DNA from: UBA8296 sp031581145
GTDB taxonomy: Bacteria; Bacteroidota; Rhodothermia; Balneolales; Balneolaceae
Assembly: GCA_031581145.1 (NCBI GenBank)
Contig: JAVLBP010000037.1
Coordinates: 1 to 7,020, forward strand
Length of the DNA stretch: 7,020 nucleotides
Direction of reading: 5' to 3'
The position numbers and the translations under genes are program-made. The notes under the pieces are model-generated. The model was given only the letters and a program-made list of their open reading frames with translations. It did not search any database and was not told the DNA's origin. Shown piece by piece: positions 5,641 to 7,020 of this stretch (positions are counted from its first letter, which is position 1; every line of letters starts with the position of its first letter).

Positions 5641-6354
5641 TTACTGCTCCGTTGGCATCGCTGTAAGCTCATAGATATGGTGAGCGGCAACATCTGCGCC
5701 GGCAGATTGCTCAAACATTGGATCCCCTACAAAAGCAACAAATGATGACAGGTCTACATTGGTTGCCTTGATAAATGCTTTTGTATCGCTCACTTTCATA
5801 GAGGTCCACTCTGAGCCAGGAATAGCTCCTGCACGAGGACCCTCACTTTCGTCATAAACTGCTTTCCATGAGTCATACTCTGTTGCGATATCTACAACAA
5901 TGAATAAATCTGCCACTGCGTCACCATCTTGGGAGGTTGTAGCCGTTGTATTGTATCCCGATTCATCAGAAGGCAAACGATGGAGTTGGTATGCCTCAAG
6001 GGATTCCGTGATGGGAGCGCCTGTAGATTGAAACTCTTCTGAGGCAAAAAATTCACCCATTTTTGCTGGATCAACATCAAAGAAAGCCGCAGCCATTTGG
6101 GATTCACCAGCTTGTGCATAGGCTTTTTGGTCAGCATCAGACCACTCGGCATGGAATGGAGCGTGGCTTTTGAAAACCTCTTCGAATTCGGCGTATGGAA
6201 CATTAGCCGTTAGTAAATAGAAGACACCATCTAGAGTTGCAGCTGCTTCTGCAGTTGCTGCATCGGCTTCGGCGGGTGCGTCATTCGACGTATTCATGTC
6301 ATTGTTGCAGCCAACAAAGACAAGAAATGCTAGGATTGGAAGGAATGATTTCAT
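5641..6354 (-). CDS. Lipoprotein with two related alpha/beta modules, function unknown
   Basis: This gene encodes a 237-residue predicted lipoprotein. The signal MKSFLPILAFLVFVGC has its acceptor cysteine at residue 16, followed by an Asn/Asp and then Ala/Glu-rich linker to about residue 41. Two modules follow. The first (about 43-127) opens with VFYLLTANVPYAEFEEVF and the second (about 149-233) with LFIVVDIATEYDSWKAVYDE. Each goes on to a VD-x(5)-F/V-x-F-x(4)-F stretch (VDPAKMGEFFASEEF; VDLSSFVAFVGDPMF) and ends in a strand (AYQLHRL; HHIYEL). This suggests a duplication of a ferredoxin-like dimeric alpha/beta barrel domain, resembling small stress or DUF3764-like proteins; the fold is inferred. 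Another in-frame ATG at 6381 would add nine residues before the signal, but the start at 6354 gives a standard signal peptide. The gene appears single, ended by the terminator at 5511-5553. Confidence 0.87.
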   Translation of the reverse strand: MKSFLPILAFLVFVGCNNDMNTSNDAPAEADAATAEAAATLDGVFYLLTANVPYAEFEEVFKSHAPFHAEWSDADQKAYAQAGESQMAAAFFDVDPAKMGEFFASEEFQSTGAPITESLEAYQLHRLPSDESGYNTTATTSQDGDAVADLFIVVDIATEYDSWKAVYDESEGPRAGAIPGSEWTSMKVSDTKAFIKATNVDLSSFVAFVGDPMFEQSAGADVAAHHIYELTAMPTEQ

Positions 6355-6372
6355 AAGTAGAGATATGTTAGA

Positions 6373-6400
6373 ATTATTCAATATAAATGTCTATTGTCAT
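6373..6400 (-). promoter_or_regulatory. Possible promoter of the tandem-module lipoprotein gene
   Basis: On the minus strand ATGACA (6400-6395) and AATAAT (6378-6373) are 16 nt apart, each matching the sigma70 consensus at five of six bases, about 18 nt before ATG 6354. If real, it rules out the upstream ATG at 6381. The region is AT-rich, so chance matches are likely, and the host's promoter preference is unknown. Confidence 0.3.
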
Positions 6401-6447
6401 GAAATAGTTCATCCAGGATATATCCGAGAGTAGAACTTGATAATTTC

Positions 6448-7020
6448 TTAATCTAAGACAAACCTCAAGTCTTCCATTAAATCATCAAGATCTTCAATCC
6501 CCACACTTAACCTTACCAATCCATCGGCAAGACCTGCCTTGTGACGCACATCGGCAGGAATGGACGCATGAGTCATGGTGGCAGGGTGATTGACAAGACT
6601 CTCAATGCCGCCTAGACTCTCGGCAAGCGTAAAGTGCTTAAACTGCGAAATCTTCGACGCAGTCTCTTCGACGGAGGCTTTGAGCTCAAAAGAGACCATG
6701 CCACCAAAATCAGACATCTGCTTGGCCGCAGTTGCATGTCCTGAATGACTAGCCAGGCCTGGGTAGTACACCTTGGCTACTTTGGGGTGCTCTTCAAGCA
6801 TATGAGCAATCGATTTTGCATTGGTGCAATGACGATCCATTCTCACACCCAAGGTTTTGAGGCCACGATGAGTGAGCCATGTTTCAAATGGAGAGGGATT
6901 CAAGCCCATGGATAGCCTAGCAAAGTCAAAGGCCTCTTTGTAATGCTCGTGATTTGTGATAATTGCACCCCCCACAACATCGGAGTGTCCTCCAATATAT
7001 TTGGTCGTGCTATGCCATAC
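6448..7020 (-). CDS. Cystathionine gamma-synthase/lyase family PLP enzyme, C-terminal part, cut by right edge
   Basis: This is a trans-sulfuration enzyme of the Cys/Met metabolism PLP-dependent family; the final 190 residues are in the window. The reading frame is open to the edge, and the visible part starts at VWHSTTKYIGGHSDVVGG. It holds the PLP-binding motif STTKYIGGHSD with the Schiff-base Lys at visible residue 7. Further on are FETWLTHRGLKTLGVRM, KVYYPGLASHSGH, FGGMVSFEL and the substrate carboxylate-binding SLGGIESLVNHPATMTHAS, ending in VRLSVGIEDLDDLMEDL, all standard for this family. A GTG inside the motif region is not a start. Cystathionine gamma-synthase (metB), gamma-lyase (mccB) and related lyases share these motifs, so I leave the symbol blank. 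The enzyme would act in cytoplasmic cysteine-methionine interconversion. It is separated from the lipoprotein gene by 93 nt without a clear terminator. Confidence 0.92.
   Translation of the reverse strand, partial: VWHSTTKYIGGHSDVVGGAIITNHEHYKEAFDFARLSMGLNPSPFETWLTHRGLKTLGVRMDRHCTNAKSIAHMLEEHPKVAKVYYPGLASHSGHATAAKQMSDFGGMVSFELKASVEETASKISQFKHFTLAESLGGIESLVNHPATMTHASIPADVRHKAGLADGLVRLSVGIEDLDDLMEDLRFVLD

Noticed and set aside
5634..5650. Inverted repeat GGAGC/GCTCC across the lipoprotein stop
   Set aside because: The stem is five bp with a seven-base loop and no following T tract; the strong terminator downstream is the better candidate.
5892..6203. 103-codon minus-strand frame
   Set aside because: It is a frame-shifted shadow of the tandem-module lipoprotein, whose proper frame has a signal peptide and repeated modules.
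6416..6425. Perfect 10-bp palindrome GGATATATCC
   Set aside because: It is short and AT-rich in an AT-rich gap, with no second copy in the window and no T tract; chance is enough to explain it.

Overview
The window is a compact stretch of bacterial chromosome of moderate, slightly AT-leaning composition. It carries ten genes inside the window or reaching its edges, plus two short genes of 36 and 56 codons that are easy to miss. Most starts lack a Shine-Dalgarno sequence. Several protein types here (an RK-signal Gfo/Idh/MocA oxidoreductase, an SSS symporter with a Gly-rich EPGGGG loop, small lipoproteins) are common in Bacteroidota and Rhodothermota/Balneolota. I lean towards that group from a free-living, possibly marine lineage, but no marker gene here proves it. 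I see no rRNA, tRNA, CRISPR array or mobile element.

Layout. (1) Positions 1-2711, minus strand: a tight run apt -> sodium:solute symporter -> secreted-type Gfo/Idh/MocA oxidoreductase (cut by the left edge), with gaps of only 9 and 4 nt. It looks like an operon joining purine salvage, solute uptake and a sugar- or polyol-type oxidoreductase. (2) Positions 2798-4134, plus strand, divergent from apt: two tiny membrane proteins (60 and 36 aa), a class I SAM-dependent methyltransferase and a small lipoprotein. The last two are joined by an ATGA overlap. (3) Positions 4115-5432, minus strand: an aquaporin-family channel, a thioredoxin-coupled type arsenate reductase (ArsC) and a 56-aa charged helical protein whose ATG overlaps the arsC stop. 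The gene set resembles the known aquaglyceroporin-plus-ArsC arsenic detoxification arrangement, with arsenate reduced in the cytoplasm and arsenite leaving through the channel. No arsR is visible. (4) Positions 5511-5553: a strong intrinsic terminator on the minus strand. It ends the upstream lipoprotein gene and shows that the aquaporin starts downstream of it, at 5432. (5) Positions 5641-6354, minus strand: a lipoprotein with two similar modules, apparently an internal duplication. (6) Positions 6448-7020, minus strand: the C-terminal half of a cystathionine gamma-synthase/lyase family PLP enzyme, cut by the right edge.

The most interesting points are the aquaporin-arsC-small ORF unit with its unusually open predicted selectivity filter, the overlapping 56-aa ORF with its own AAGGA ribosome site, the tandem small membrane proteins before the methyltransferase, and the duplicated lipoprotein.
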